Shown: positions 39,729 to 51,790 of the stretch, in pieces
Numbering within the stretch: the first letter of the stretch is position 1
Layout: every line of letters starts with the position of its first letter
Assembly (NCBI RefSeq): GCF_041296385.1
Contig: NC_091014.1
Span: 66,348,578 to 66,412,577, forward strand
Origin: Aphelocoma coerulescens
Lineage: Eukaryota; Chordata; Aves; Passeriformes; Corvidae
Direction: 5' to 3'
Length of the DNA stretch: 64,000 bases
Notes under the pieces: generated by a model
What the model saw: only the letters and a program-made list of their open reading frames with translations
What the model was told of the DNA's origin: nothing
The model's database searches: none
Position numbers and translations under genes: made by a program

Positions 39729-40101
39729 CTCCTTTCTCCTTTCCTTTCTCCTTGCCTTTCCCCTTTCTCCTTTCTCCTTTGTCCTTTCCCCTTTCTCCTT
39801 TCCCCTTTCTCCTTTCCCCTTTCTCCTTTCCCTTTTCCCCTTTGCACTTTGCCCTTTCCCCTTTCCCTTCCTTTCTGCCCCTGCCCTCTTCTTCTTCCCC
39901 TTCCCTCTTCTTCTTCCCTCTTCTTTTTTCCCTTTCCCTTTCCCTTTCCCTTTCCCTTTCCCTTTCCCTTCCCCTTCCCCTTCCCCTTCCCCTTCCCCTT
40001 CCCTTTCCCTCTTTTTCTTCCTCTTTCCTTTCCCTCTTTTTCTTCCCCTTCCCTCTTCTTCTTCCCCTTCCCTCTTCTTCTTCCTTCTTCTTCTTTCCCT
40101 G
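39729..40101. repeat. Polypyrimidine tract of about 370 bp in MPPED1 intron 1
   Basis: The + strand here is almost pure C/T. It is built of degenerate CTCCTTTC-type units, then TTTCCC hexamers (about 39927-39970), a CCCCTT block (39971-39998, five C4 runs), and TTCTTCC-type units. Frames rich in Phe, Pro, Ser and Leu across it, and the Lys/Gly/Glu frame on the other strand, are artefacts of composition. Because the gene runs on +, the intron RNA would be pyrimidine-rich and the template strand G/A-rich. Confidence 0.95.
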
Positions 40102-40599
40102 TCTTGTCTTTATGGCTTCTGTGTGTCCAGGGTTGGCAGCGAGTGGCTGTCACTGAGCAGAAGGCTCAATACGCTGTTGTGTATCTTTTTTTTCCCCTTC
40201 CATTTTTTTTTTACATCAAGGGAAATAGGTTGTCATCCCATTTTTCACCTGTGTATAGAGTGTACTTTCTGCTGACTGCCCATGGCTGCCATTCTTTCAG
40301 TCTGGCCTAATGGTGTGATTCACACACTTTCCTGTGTGCAAGGGTTGATTCCCTGCTTAAAAGATCTCTTCAGCACTAAAGGATGTGTCGAGTGGTGTAC
40401 TGGATGTGTTTCTGTTCACAAACAAATTCTTTTCACTCAAATTGTCTTTTGAGTTAGATTGTGTTGGTAATTGTTATTCCACTTGTTCAGAAAGAGGAAG
40501 AGAGCCAAAGAGTGGGTATTGGGGTACATCCACATTTATGTGCTGATTCTGCAGCAGATTTGACGTCTGACTTATAAATTGTAAAGGACAGGACTCAAA

Positions 40600-40790
40600 G
40601 AGAAGGCTGACAGAAGTTGTTTCCTCAGCTGCTGTGAGCTCCTGAGAACTTCCTAAGGCTGAAGGGAGATTCTAGGTCCCTAAGGCAGTGCCTTAACTCC
40701 TTTGTAACCCCAGTTCAGTTGTGTGTAAAGTGGGCATAATCCCTGAATTGTAAAAAAAAGGCTGTGTTTGTCAGGTAGTTCGAAATCCTT
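40600..40790 (+). mobile_element. Possible MIR-like fragment
   Basis: CCTTAACTCCTTTGTAACCC followed by GTGTGTAAAGTGGGCATAAT resembles the central MIR segment. Divergence is high. A similarly weak MIR-like stretch is at about 32240-32390 (TTCTGCCACTGAATTAC and ATGGAAACAATATC), and a tail-like piece at about 63520-63580. Confidence 0.3.
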
Positions 40791-40802
40791 ATGTAGAGAT
40801 GT

Positions 40803-41060
40803 GGAATCATAGATTATTTATCTTACTGGAGAATATTTCTAGAGGTCACCAGTTCTAATAGTTTCTTTCAAACAGAAGTAGGTTCACATAGAACAGTTTG
40901 CCCCCTGTAAAATCTCTGACCTTGACTATTCAAACTTCTTTACAAATGCATCATTTAATACAGGAAGCTCCTTAGGGAAGGTTCTTCACATCTGCTGTCA
41001 TAATTTCTTATTTCCTAAATGCAGCAATTTATACTTGATTATTCTTACAAGGATCATGCC
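40803..41060 (-). mobile_element. Possible degenerate CR1 3' end
   Basis: AATCATAGATTATTTATCTT is followed by CTAGAGGTCACCAGTTCTAAT and a distant match to the next CR1 blocks. The likeness is weak after the first 60 bases. Confidence 0.35.
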
Positions 41061-42754
41061 TCCCTTCCCTCCCCCTGCTCTGGCACATTCCTTTGTGCTG
41101 CTGCTTCTTCTGTAGCCTGAACGCGGCATCTGAGAGTGTTTGAAATCCCAAATTTTCTTTGTTGTTATTCTAGCATTTCCTTACCACTCCGTTCTAGGGG
41201 AGGGCATGCAGGAATCTGCTCCTTTATTCTGAGGCTGTTTTGCTGTGGCTTGTTAGTGACAGCAAGTTGTCATCATCTTACAGCCATTCAGCCAGTAACA
41301 AAAACCAAGCTGAATCTTTCATTTTGGCTTCCTGAGAACAAGATTTCCCCAAACAAAAATACCCTGCCACTTCTTGGAGCACTTAACATCTGTGGTAGTT
41401 AAGCAGAGGGCTGCAGCCCAGATTTTTAAAGATGCTTAGGTGCTTGACTGCCACTAAACTGAATTGGACTTAAGTACTTGTAAATAACTTTAAATATTTG
41501 AGTGACTGTGAAGGTCTCCCTCATCCATCACTCTCAACAGTGATCCATTCAGAATGGGAGAAAGGCACATCAGCATGGCCACCGAAAATACTTCTAGCCC
41601 TGCTCTCCAAAACTCTGCATATTATGTGAATTGCTGCATTCTAGCGTGGCTATTCATGAAATACGTCTTTGAATCAGATTGCTTGTATTCCCTAGAAGAA
41701 AAGAGTCCCTGCTTGCATGAAAGTCAATATTTAAGTCAGACAACTTTTAAAAAGGATGCAAAGTTATACTGTAAAAATACCCACCTTTATAGCTTGTAAT
41801 CCATTTTTTATTAAAACTGGGAAATAAGAGTAAAATTCACATTTAAATTACTTTCTGCTGTTTCTAGGGGATACTCTTTGCATTCCGGTTGGTTTCACTT
41901 TGTTCTTCCCCTACCCATTTTCAGTACTGCTGTTCTAGACTTGCATAGCCTTCGGGGAAAAATTTATTCCCAAACATAAAACCTGTATGGATTTTACATT
42001 TTTTAATATTTAGTAACATTTAACTGTGTGTTAGCCTTGGAATCACTCTGTTTTCCTGTGAATCCAGAATGCTGGGCTAGTACTGACTGAAAAGTGTTTG
42101 AAGAGGGGAGCTCTTCACATTTGTGTCCTTCACTCAAGGAGTTGTGTCCTCCTCAAGGAGTTCTTTCAGTGGCAATGTAAAACCAGGATCAAGTGCATGG
42201 AAAGCCATTCACTCTTCTGATGATGAACAGGCACTCGCAATGCTTCTCTGTAATAAATGTCACAGAGTTTGGGAAAATTTAGTTAAACTAGCTCTTGTTC
42301 AGTTAACTTGCATTTGAGTTGTGCATAGTCATGTATTCCGTTTCAGGTTTGGTGGGGGTTTTTTGAGGGAGGACGGGGAATAAAGGTTCATCAGTTCTAT
42401 GAAAAAAAAGAAAGTAAATGACTGTGTTGGAAAAACATTATGATTTGATGTGTCTTTCTGAATGATTGTCTTGTCTTTTGGGTTTGGATTAAAAGTCTGA
42501 AATACTTGAGCAAGTTGCCCCTATGCTCTGTAGCAAGTTTACTTTCATGACGTGCTTCCCACCCCTTATCCATGAGGTCGCTGAGCTGGAAAGGTTTGCA
42601 ATGGGTTCTTTGAGCAGTCTGTCTTTGTCCCTCAGTCTTCACCTCGTATTAAAGCAAATGCCAAGCAGATGAAGTGTCCAACAGTCATGCTGCATCTCTC
42701 CAATCTGCCCTAGGTGTTTGGAAGGGGAGTGTGCTGGTTGGGTCGGGGGCTGTC

Positions 42755-42784
42755 ATGGTGCTCGCCCCTGGAGCAGGAAGATAG
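42755..42784 (+). promoter_or_regulatory. Upstream ORF 1 in the MPPED1 leader
   Basis: ATG at 42755 opens a nine-codon frame (MVLAPGAGR) that stops with TAG at 42782-42784. It has C at -3 and G at +4 (tgtcATGg), a moderate context. It is out of frame with the main start 41 nt after its stop. Such leaders commonly lower initiation at the main ATG; that effect is inferred here. Confidence 0.5.
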
Positions 42785-42789
42785 CAGAA

Positions 42790-42801
42790 ATGGTGGCCTG
42801 A
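42790..42801 (+). promoter_or_regulatory. Upstream ORF 2 (minimal) in the MPPED1 leader
   Basis: ATG at 42790 is followed by GTG GCC TGA, giving a three-codon peptide that ends 23 nt before the main ATG. It has A at -3 and G at +4, a strong initiation context. Too short for function as a peptide; any role would be through ribosome stalling or reinitiation. Confidence 0.5.
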
Positions 42802-42824
42802 GGGCGCTGGCCCCGCGCGCAGAC

Positions 42825-42976
42825 ATGGCCTTCGCCCAGTCCCACATCATGGCAGCCAGGAGGCACCAGCACAGCCGGCTCATCATCGAGGTGGATGAGT
42901 ACAGCTCCAACCCCACACAGGCTTTCACGTTCTACAACATTAACCAGGGACGCTTTCAGCCCCCACATGTGCAAAT
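42825..42976 (+). CDS. MPPED1: MPPED1 coding exon 1 (residues 1-51, N-terminus)
   Basis: This exon encodes the MPPED1 N-terminus: an Arg/His-rich segment (about residues 11-18), then the conserved VDEYSSNPTQAF block and the QGRFQPPHVQ block that leads into the catalytic domain. The start at 42825 is chosen because the frame is closed upstream by a TAG at 42711-42713 with no other in-frame ATG in the exon, and because the context (G at -3, G at +4) is favourable. The human protein as I recall it has about 24 extra residues before this Met; no such extension with its own ATG is encoded here. The donor at 42977 reads GTAAGT. The exon ends after the second base of codon 51 (AT|G), so the intron is phase 2. 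Two short upstream ORFs precede the start. Confidence 0.95.
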
Positions 42977-45900
42977 GTAAGTATTATAGTTTTGTTATTG
43001 CTCTAGCACAGCCTTCGGAATGGTTATTGCCTTGTCGATGTGGTATTTGATGGACCAGTCAAAAAGAATTCAAAGAACACTGTTTTGCTGCCTTTCTAAT
43101 AATAATTACTATAATGACACAAAATCAGTCCATTTGAAAAGTACTTTGTTAAAAGATGGGAGAAAGATTTCTTTACTGGTGTAAGTGTAATGCATAGTAC
43201 TCACGTATTAAAAAGAGAAATAACAAACAAGCAGTGGCAATAAAACACGAGATGCTACAAGGATGATACTTTCTGCAATCTTATAATGTTTGTTTGCTTT
43301 GTGCACTTGCATATTGATGTACAGAGCTGCTGAAAATACCAAGCCTGGATCTGTACAGCACACATTCTGTTTGGTTGGTTATATTGCAGCTGCATACAAA
43401 GGAAAAATCATATCAATACATAAAATACTGTGGGCACCCATCCGACAACTTACTTTCCTACCAATGTGCTTAAAATGCCAAGTGCTTAAAGAGTAATTAA
43501 AATAATGTGTTTGTTTCTGACTTCTTATATAATGACAACATCAGTAAAATTAACTGCTCTAGATGATTTACTTGTAACGTAAAGTGGAGAATTATAATTA
43601 CGAAATGAAACCTGCCATAAAGTTTAAAGCCAGAAGGAAGAGCAAAACACTAAAGCTATTACAAATAAATTAAGTATAAAATTCTACTGTAAAATATTTT
43701 TATAGGGAATAAAAATGTCTGCACCATTTTATTGTGTTTATTAAAGAGAGAAGCAGCCTTATCTTTAGATCAGATGGCTGGTTTTCCTTTTTGAAAAGGG
43801 AACCCTTTTCCTTTAGAAAGACTCAACAAATAGCTACCTAGTTTACATTTTTGGTATTTAATATGATTTGATAACTTAAAAACATAGGTCATGATGTCTG
43901 CAGTTAAAAAATTCAGCACTTGTGACTGGTTGAATGCTGTATGTCTATTTAGTGAACACTTCTTTGGTATAAATTAGATTATATAAAAAAATCTGATGAC
44001 TAACGTGTATCAAGATGGTGAGCAAACACTGAGTTTTTGGGGGCAGTGTATTATGGTCTGTGTTGGGGTTTTTTAGATCCTACTGAAATGCAAACAGTAA
44101 AATGAGTTGAGTGTTAGCACTGGGAAACATCTTTTGTTTATAGAGCTGGCAAATGGTAGAAAAAGTACAAACAAACAAATGTGGGTTCAGAAATACTTTC
44201 ACAAATGAAAATGCCAAATGCAGGTTGCCTGATTTGTTGAGGCTTAGCTATTCTTTGTGGATATTCAGACAGCTCCTGGGCACTCAGGAATTTGTCTCCT
44301 GGTCTTAAAAGCTGAGTGTGTTTTACTGGGCTGAAAACAAGTTATTTATTAGTATTCACTTGGTTCTCAACAATATGCTGTTTAAACTTCTAACCAGTAA
44401 GAAATCATGTTACTGGAGGCTTAGGCAGTCAACTACATGATAGAAACCCAGCACCCAAGCAAGTACTTGAAAATAAGCTATCCCTAGAAAATAGTTCCTC
44501 AGAAGAGTTTAGCAATCTCTCATGAATGCTTAATACTATTGAAGAAGCTTGTGCAAATAGAAAAACAGGCCAAATCAATTGAAACATGTACCACAATCTG
44601 ACCTATGCTTTCTCTTTGTACAGAAATAGTAAATAATGTTTCTGAATACCAGCAGGATTGCTTTTTCTTTTTTCTACCAGTGAATAGAATAGTAACAAAG
44701 AAAGGAAAAGTAGACGCAAAAAGGGTGACAAAAGCACCTTTTATTCACATGTTTGTTGTGGGTGAAATCTTAGCCCTGCTTCTGTGTGTGCAAGTTTTGT
44801 CCTTAACTTCAGGGAGGTGAAGTCTTTGTGCATGGTTCAAAATACCTCCATTAGTGATGTTGCAGGCAATCATAAACATTTCACGTAGACCTGTTAACAT
44901 CTGAACTCACAGTAAACTACTTTAACCACGCAGGGGGAGGGTTGTGTGCTTCTTTTCTTCTGGATTCAGTCTTGCAGCTCTTCCTTGGTCCTCTGTGCAG
45001 GTTTGGATTTCGTATTTCACGTTTTAGCTCCCAGAACATGCTGACAGCCCTTTCTAGACCTGTCCTAGTCTGGCATCCCTGTGCTTGTGAGATGACAGGG
45101 TTGCCTCTGACAAGAAGGGGGGTAAATTCTGCCAGTGTTTCCAAGTCCATCAGTCATTTCTGGGAAGTGCCTGTCTCGCTCCTTCATGAAGTACTGAAAT
45201 CTAGGGTATAAACGAACCTCCAGAAGTGTTTTTGTTCCGAGATGTTCCAACTTTGCTTTTCAGTTTCTCTGCAAGTTTTCCTACTGATCTAAAGAAAAAC
45301 AAAAGCATTTGCACAAAAATAATCAGCAGATCTGTATTCCTCTGCTCGTGCTGCAAGCTGTGCATTGGGTGTTGGTGTGACAGCTGCTGTGGGAATGCGT
45401 TACACAAGAATATGGGGATTGAGCCTTCAGAAATTATTTCCAGTAATAAAACTTAGATGTGTTTGCGAAACTTGACATATGCTTTTACCTATATATGGTC
45501 TCAGTGTGTGCATATCACTTCAACATGAGAAATCTGCATCTCATTTATTTGGTTTTTTTTTTTTTTTGTACTGATGCACTTTTCCCACAAAAATTCTCTG
45601 GCCAGAATTTAAAAGTTACACATACCTCAGCAACCAGGAAAATGCTGTCCACACCTTCCCCATCCCCATCCAAAGCATGTGCATTATGTGCTGCTTGGGG
45701 TTGCCATGGTAAGTCTGCTGTTCTTTCCATCCAGCTTCCTATGTGAAATGCACACTACTCCCTAACACCCAGCTTACTGCTGTGCTGAGCTGTAAAAGAT
45801 TTCTGAAGGAGAAGCAGTACCTGCCTTAAAGGCTACCCTACCACGAAAAGTAGTATTTTAGACCAGTCCATATCCTTATATTTGCCAAGGTAGTATCCAC

Positions 45901-47936
45901 GATTTAAAGCTGGTTTAGTAATGCCATCTGTAACTCACACTGGGAAGTGTTGGGCAGGCAGAGCAATAATTCAGTTTACTGGACTGATGTTTAATCCTTT
46001 TAGCTTGAACAGCTACAGTGATAGTCAAGGTCAGCCCCTCATCGTTTTTATCCGACCATCCTGGTTAACTCTGTGAACAGACTGCCTTGTCCTTCACACA
46101 GCTCCCACCTGAGGGCAAACCCTCACTGCCCAGTCTAAACCCCACATTCTTTGGCACCCTTGCTGCCTCCCCTAGAGCTCGCCCTGTGCAGCTCTCTCCT
46201 CCAAAACAGAGGCATTTTTAACATCTCAACCCTTTTCCCTCATCTGCCCTTCTCCATGTGCCCTACATGAGGTGTTTCCAGCTGCTCGGAGTCCACTGCA
46301 CTCTTTGCCACCCAAGTTTTGGAGTTCCCACTACATCCTTGCTTACATATGCCCCTGGCATGTCGTTCATCAGGTAGGATTTGATCACAGCTGGGTTTAC
46401 TCCTCAGCTCATACTTAGCTACTTTCTGCTCAAAACCTGGAACTTCAGAAAGACAACTATAAGGTGTTTGTGCTAAAAGGCTGCTCCTCCAGTTTTGCTG
46501 TAAAAAAACCAATATTTCATCTTCCTATATGGGAAAAATGGGTACAAAATAATTGGTTCATACTCTGGTTACACTGTAGAAAATGCTAAGACCTTTTTCT
46601 GTATTTAACAAGGTTTCAATGTTTTAGGTTTTTTCCTCATCCTCTCACTAATCCTGTGAGGTTGTCAAAACCACCTCAGTTTGTCTGCCTATAAATTTAA
46701 TAGAATTTTTTGACACAGAGAAAAGATTGAGTGATTAAAGATTATCTTATGTCTTCTTATGTCTTTTAAGCAATAAAATGATTTTTGAAAATTTACCTAG
46801 TAAACAGAAGTAATATTATTAATAGCAGAGATCTCTACTTTTTTTTTTTTCCTGAGTTTGTTTATGTAAAAGTAAGCTCCTGAATTGAAGCACAACCAGC
46901 AAGGGACAGAAATATGTACTGTGTACTGCATCAGTGAACAAAACTAATTTTATTTGTCCTTTCAAAAGAAATGTTGTAAAAATAAAATAGTTCATAACAA
47001 TTCTGTATATCTCTCTGGTTTCTAGTGACACAAATATAACTCTTGCATCTCTATCTTTTTGATTTTATTCCAGCAGAATTCCCTAACTGGAGTAGCAGAT
47101 ACAGTATAGCTGCATATAGATTTGCTTCTGTGTATTCAAACAAAATATGGATTCAGGTTAAAAAGATTGATTTGAAAATAAGTATTCCTCCTATAGCAGA
47201 GAGGTGTTCTCTGATTTCCTCTTTTAAATTATAAGTGAGTCTCATCAAACTGGGTCAGATCTTTTCGTTTCTTCAGTTTTGAATGTAGAGATTGGGTTCT
47301 GAACAATGCAGCCTCACCCCTCACAGCATCTGATTTCATTTAGTGTAATTAAGCCCAGAAAGTTGTCACTTTGTCCTGACAATAGTCAGGCTTTAAAATA
47401 CATTTACAGCTGTTAGGAGAGTTTTTATGTTGCTTTGCATTAACACACTGAAACATATCTCCAAAATGTGTTAATTAAATTTGCTGGAATTGAGTTACTT
47501 GCAGAAAAGAAGTTATAATTAGAAAAAAAAATGTATTTAAATGCATTTATGTATCTGAAATAAATCTTTTCCCTGTGTACATTGTAATCATATTTAAACA
47601 ATGAAATGGGATAGTATTATTCCTTTGAAACTGGCAATGCCTTTGATTTATTTGTAAGTATTTGTGTCAGAGTTACTGCCATAGTCCAATCTCTTTTCCT
47701 TAATCTCTTTAAATTAATCTATCTACCCAAAAAATACTGAAAATGTTGTGCTGCAAACATCAAGATCTTTTACACCTCCCATTAGTGTTAGGTTTGTTTT
47801 AATAAATCCTTCCATCAGGCAGATTTACAAGTCCATGGAAGCTTTTGTAAAGGTAAAAAGAAGTATTAGAATTGCAAAGCAGACACTAAGAAGTACGTAA
47901 ATACTTTATAACCTTGTTATGATGCATTTCCTGCAG
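42977..47936 (+). other. MPPED1: MPPED1 intron 2, phase 2
   Basis: 4960 bp between GTAAGT and CTGCAG. It contains a T15 run near 45553 and no recognisable repeat family or extra exon. Confidence 0.85.
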
Positions 47937-48118
47937 GGTTGATCCGGTGCCCCATGATGCTCCCAAGCCTCCAGGATATACACGATTTGTCTGTATTTCT
48001 GATACTCACTCAAGAACTGATCCCATCCAAATGCCATATGGAGATGTGTTAATACATGCTGGTGATTTTACTGAGCTGGGACTTCCTAGTGAAGTAAAAA
48101 AATTCAACGAGTGGCTAG
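47937..48118 (+). CDS. MPPED1: MPPED1 coding exon 2 (residues 51-112, first catalytic motifs)
   Basis: This exon starts the calcineurin-like metallophosphoesterase domain. It reads VDPVPHDAPKPPGYTRFVC and then SDTHSRTD, giving the D73-x-H75 metal ligands, followed by HAGDFTELG with G93-D94, the second motif and bridging aspartate. The numbering runs 8 above the equivalent MPPED2 residues (D65, H67, D86) as I recall them, as expected from the longer N-terminus. The acceptor is CTGCAG ending at 47936; the first exon base completes Met51. The donor at 48119 reads GTAGGT and a second GT lies 4 nt downstream at 48123. Using the first donor gives a phase 1 intron and an intact Gly112. The protein is probably cytosolic: no signal peptide or membrane segment is visible. 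Confidence 0.96.
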
Positions 48119-51100
48119 GTAGGTATTGAATTCTGTGTGGATTTGAAAGTAAATTTGTTTACTGATCGTGTCTGCCCCTTCTGCCTCCCAGTTAGAAACC
48201 TTCACGCACTCAGAAATCATGAATATTAATTTGACTTTTAAATTTGAATGGCAGTGAGCGGGAATCAGAGTCTTTTTTTCCCTTAGTTTTGAAAAATATT
48301 TTTGCATTTTTCCAACTGAGCAAATAGGATTTGTGAGACTATTCATCTGTTCTGCCTTCACACTCTCAAGTATACATTAAGCAACTTCTTGGTGTTAGCA
48401 ACAATTGAAGTCAGGAGGCCTTTAATGATTTACATAAAATCTCTTCCATACATTGTTACAGCTTTGCTGCCTCCCCAAAAAAGTTGTTGTGACTGAAAAC
48501 ATTTGTCTGTTTAACCCCAGAGGGCTCATAGGTTTGGGGTTTTTTTTTATATCTGAGGCTCAGCTGCGCCACAGAGATGAATTCTAAACAAAGCAAACCG
48601 TGTGTGCCTGTGGTTGCTGCCTTGGATGTAGCAGACCAGATGTAGATGCCTTCTGTAGGCAACTGTTGGCATTGGTAACTGAAATTCTGTTCCACTGGGC
48701 AAGAGAGTGATGATTTACATGTGCTTCTGCAATGTTTTGTATATGCTTAAAAAAAAAAAAAAAAAAGACACTGAAAATTGGAAAGCATGCACTGTATCCA
48801 GACAAAAACCCTCATCAGTGCTGTTCCTGCAGCACTGCAGATACCTTAATTTAGAATAAAAGTGGCTTCTGGATTCTGAGACTTCATTGACAAAAAAAAG
48901 GTGAGAGGGAATGAAGGAGCTGGAGAGGGAAAGGACACAGTTTAAGGGTAACGGATTTCAAGTTTTTATGTCGATTTTCTTTCTTGTAGTTGATATTTTT
49001 GCTTTTTTTTCCTGTCTTTTTTTTCTTTTTTTTTTTTTCCTTTTTTTCCCCTACATATTGCAGCATTCTGCACTAGGACAGCACAAAGCAGACAGATGCA
49101 TGTAGGCTGAAATGGAATTTAAAAAGGAAAGTCAGGACTTCACAATTTAAACAAATATTTACAAGCAAATAATTATCAGCAAGACTGATAAATATTTATT
49201 TGAGCTCAGGAACCCAATAACATGCCCCACATGGAACAATTGTTTTGTTCTGTGACTCTGAAGGTAGGAACAGCATGTGGAAGTAATAAATTGATATAGA
49301 GCTATCAACTCTGTCTCTGCACCCAAATGGAACAGGTTGGTTATAAAACAGCAAGTTTCGACCCTATTTTGTAGGTCTCTGCCATGTATTATAGTAATGT
49401 GCTGAAAATAGCATTTACAAATTATTCAAACCATATGGTTACCCCTTCTAAATAATCCTGATTTTATTTATCTGCTGGTGTGGGAAGAGAAGTGCTTTGG
49501 GATATTGCTGGTGAGCAAGGATGGGGCTGTGCACATTGCTTGCTGCACAGTTTTTGTCTCTGGTTCTCCATCTGCCTCCCTGCTGGTCACAGCTGTACAC
49601 TGTTCTGAAGATGTCTGTAAGCTGAAATCCTCTCAGAATGGTAGGGAGATTTCCCAAGGCATTTCTGTGATGTTCTCGTCATCATTTTTATTCCAAAAAA
49701 AAGGGCTTAATTTTCTGACTTTTCAGGCATGCTTCCAATTTCATGGTAGCGTGCGCTTGGGAAAAGGTGATCTTGGTGGTTTGAGTAATATTTTTTGCAA
49801 GAAAATCTTTGAGATACAGAAAGTTAGCAAGTTAAAAGGTTTTTGTTTCATTTTTTGGCAATTTAAAATACAGATTTAACTTAAATTTTAAATATATTTT
49901 GTTTGTTTGTTTTAAATGAACAGTTTACCAACTCTTGAATATCTTAAGTGTTCGCAAAATCTGCAGTAAGTGGGAGAATGGTTAAAAAGCGTTCCTGTTG
50001 AGAAGGAATTTCAGAAGGTTTTGCTGGTTGTCCCTTTTTTTGTGAAGACATTAGTCTCCAACAGTTTTGATTTTTCTAGATAGCTGCTTCCAGTACCTTC
50101 CATAATTTTGCAGCTCCACAGCCAACCCAACCTTCTTCTTCTTCCTTAATATTTTACTGGTTTCTTGTGAAAGTAACTGACAGACTCTGGCACCGACTTT
50201 TCCTCCACTGACATCCTTCCTTGCTGCTGCCAGATTTCCCTGTTTATTCCTTCATGCACAGGGCTCACTTTCCCACTTATTTTGTTCTTTGTCTAATCCA
50301 TGTCTGCTGCTGTCATTAGATTACGACTTTGTTTATGCCTTTCAGTTAAACACTAGGTTTGATACACCTTCCCTTGATCTCAGCTCCCCCTCAAGCACGA
50401 GTTACAAATCCTCCTCCTGCTTTTGCTCCATGTGTTCATGTGCAGCATTGATGCCTACCTTTCAGTTTTCTGCTCTGCCATACCCTCTTGTGTCTGTGCC
50501 ACTCTGGTCTATCTCTGTTTCATCTCTCCAGATGAACTTGCCCTTCAGCAAGTTCAGATTTTATCTTTGCGCTTTATGTAAAACTCCTGTGCGTGTCTGA
50601 TGGAAAATTTATTTTACATTACCATCATTAACTTCCATGGGCCTTATGGTTCTATCAAGCACATGCTCAAGTGTTGTGCTAATAGAGGCACATTGGCTGC
50701 ATGAGTCATCCCCTAAAATCTGTTCTCTTTTTCTGACTGTCCGTGGGTACCCAGCAAGGCCGGTACCAGCTCAGATGATGCTGCTCACGATCCCAGTATT
50801 GTCCCTGGCTGGGGCTGGCAGCCCAGGTGCTCTGTTTTGGTTGCCCTTTAGTCACCAAGTTTTATGCTTGTGACCCCTAAAGTCCTCTACTTCATTTCAG
50901 TTTGTTCTTTCTGGTAATTAATTGTTTTCTCTTATGTGTCTTTTTCTCTAAGCCCTCTCTGAGGGAGAGAGTTGAGGTTTCACTAGGGCTGGGTTGGTGT
51001 CTAGCTCTGTGGAAGAGTTAAAATGTTGGTGATCACTGGATGTATTTATTTTCTCAGCCTTCTCTGGTAGGCAGTCCAGGATTACTTTTAATTTTTAATT

Positions 51101-51354
51101 ATTAAAATTATTAATTTTTAATTTTTAAGATAGATTTTTCTTCTCCGAGTTTTTTAATTGCCTTTTGGATCTGTGCAAAGTTTGAGCACAGACACAGTTT
51201 TGCATCAGAGTTCCAGATAATGATAGGGGTGGTGTGGTGAACTGTGCTTATTTTGAACCTGTCACCCACTAGTTCGATTTGGTATTTCCTAATACTGGAA
51301 GAGGCAAGTGAACAATTTATCATTCTTTATTCTGCTTCAGAATTTTTAGGTTCT

Positions 51355-51790
51355 TTCCATATCTTCCCTTAGGATATTTTCAGGCTGAAGATTGTACAGA
51401 AGTCCCTAAATGCCTTTGATCATCTGTGTCACTCTTTGTACCTCTTTGTTCCACATCCTTTTAAAAAGAGTGAGACCAGAACTGCACATGTTCTGAGAAC
51501 ACTACAGATTTATTCCCTGGCATAATGAAATTTCCTAGTTCTCTTTTCCTTTCTGGTGTTGTGGATTACTCTGTTTTTAACAGAACAATGAGATGGCATT
51601 TTCACAGAATTTCCTAATACAATTCTATGAACTCTTTCCTGAATGGCAACACCTAGTTCAGAACCCATCACTGCATCTGTAGTTTGTGTAGTTTTTTCCA
51701 GTACTTGAATTATGCTGCATAAATTTATATTCAGTTTCATCGGTCCTCTTATTGCCCAGTCATGAAATATCATGATGTATTTTGCAGGTG
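51355..51790 (-). mobile_element. Old CR1/L3-like LINE remnant
   Basis: The segment follows, with many changes, the reverse complement of an ancient amniote CR1-type 3' region. It has GACCAGAACTGCACATGTTC, then a TACAGATTTATTCCCTGGCAT part, CTGAATGGCAACACCTAGTTC, ATTTATATTCAGTTTCAT and TTGCCCAGTCATGAAAT. The divergence suggests an insertion older than modern bird CR1 families. The frames in it are broken. Confidence 0.65.

Larger units (their letters stand above)
30242..42713 (+). other. MPPED1: MPPED1 intron 1 (inferred)
   Basis: About 12.5 kb between the donor GTAAGG and the acceptor CTGCCCTAG. It holds the A21 run, the polypyrimidine tract at 39729-40101 and weak old-repeat matches near 32.3 and 40.6-41.1 kb. 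Additional leader exons within it cannot be excluded. Confidence 0.55.
42714..42824 (+). other. MPPED1: MPPED1 5' UTR part of the first coding exon
   Basis: A pyrimidine-rich stretch ending CTGCCCTAG at 42705-42713 is a credible splice acceptor, so the exon probably starts at 42714 and gives 111 nt of leader before the ATG. The leader is G-rich. It contains two out-of-frame upstream ORFs that end before the main start: 42755-42784 (nine codons plus stop) and 42790-42801 (three codons plus stop). The acceptor is inferred from sequence; the next AGs downstream would give a shorter leader. Confidence 0.65.

Noticed and set aside
39649..40310. Frames of 146-208 codons rich in Phe/Pro/Ser (+) and Lys/Gly/Glu (-)
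   Set aside because: They are translations of the polypyrimidine tract; the several overlapping frames have the same cause.
42714..42824. Coding extension upstream of the MPPED1 ATG at 42825
   Set aside because: The frame is open to 42714 but starts right after a stop codon with no ATG, so it is read as 5' UTR.
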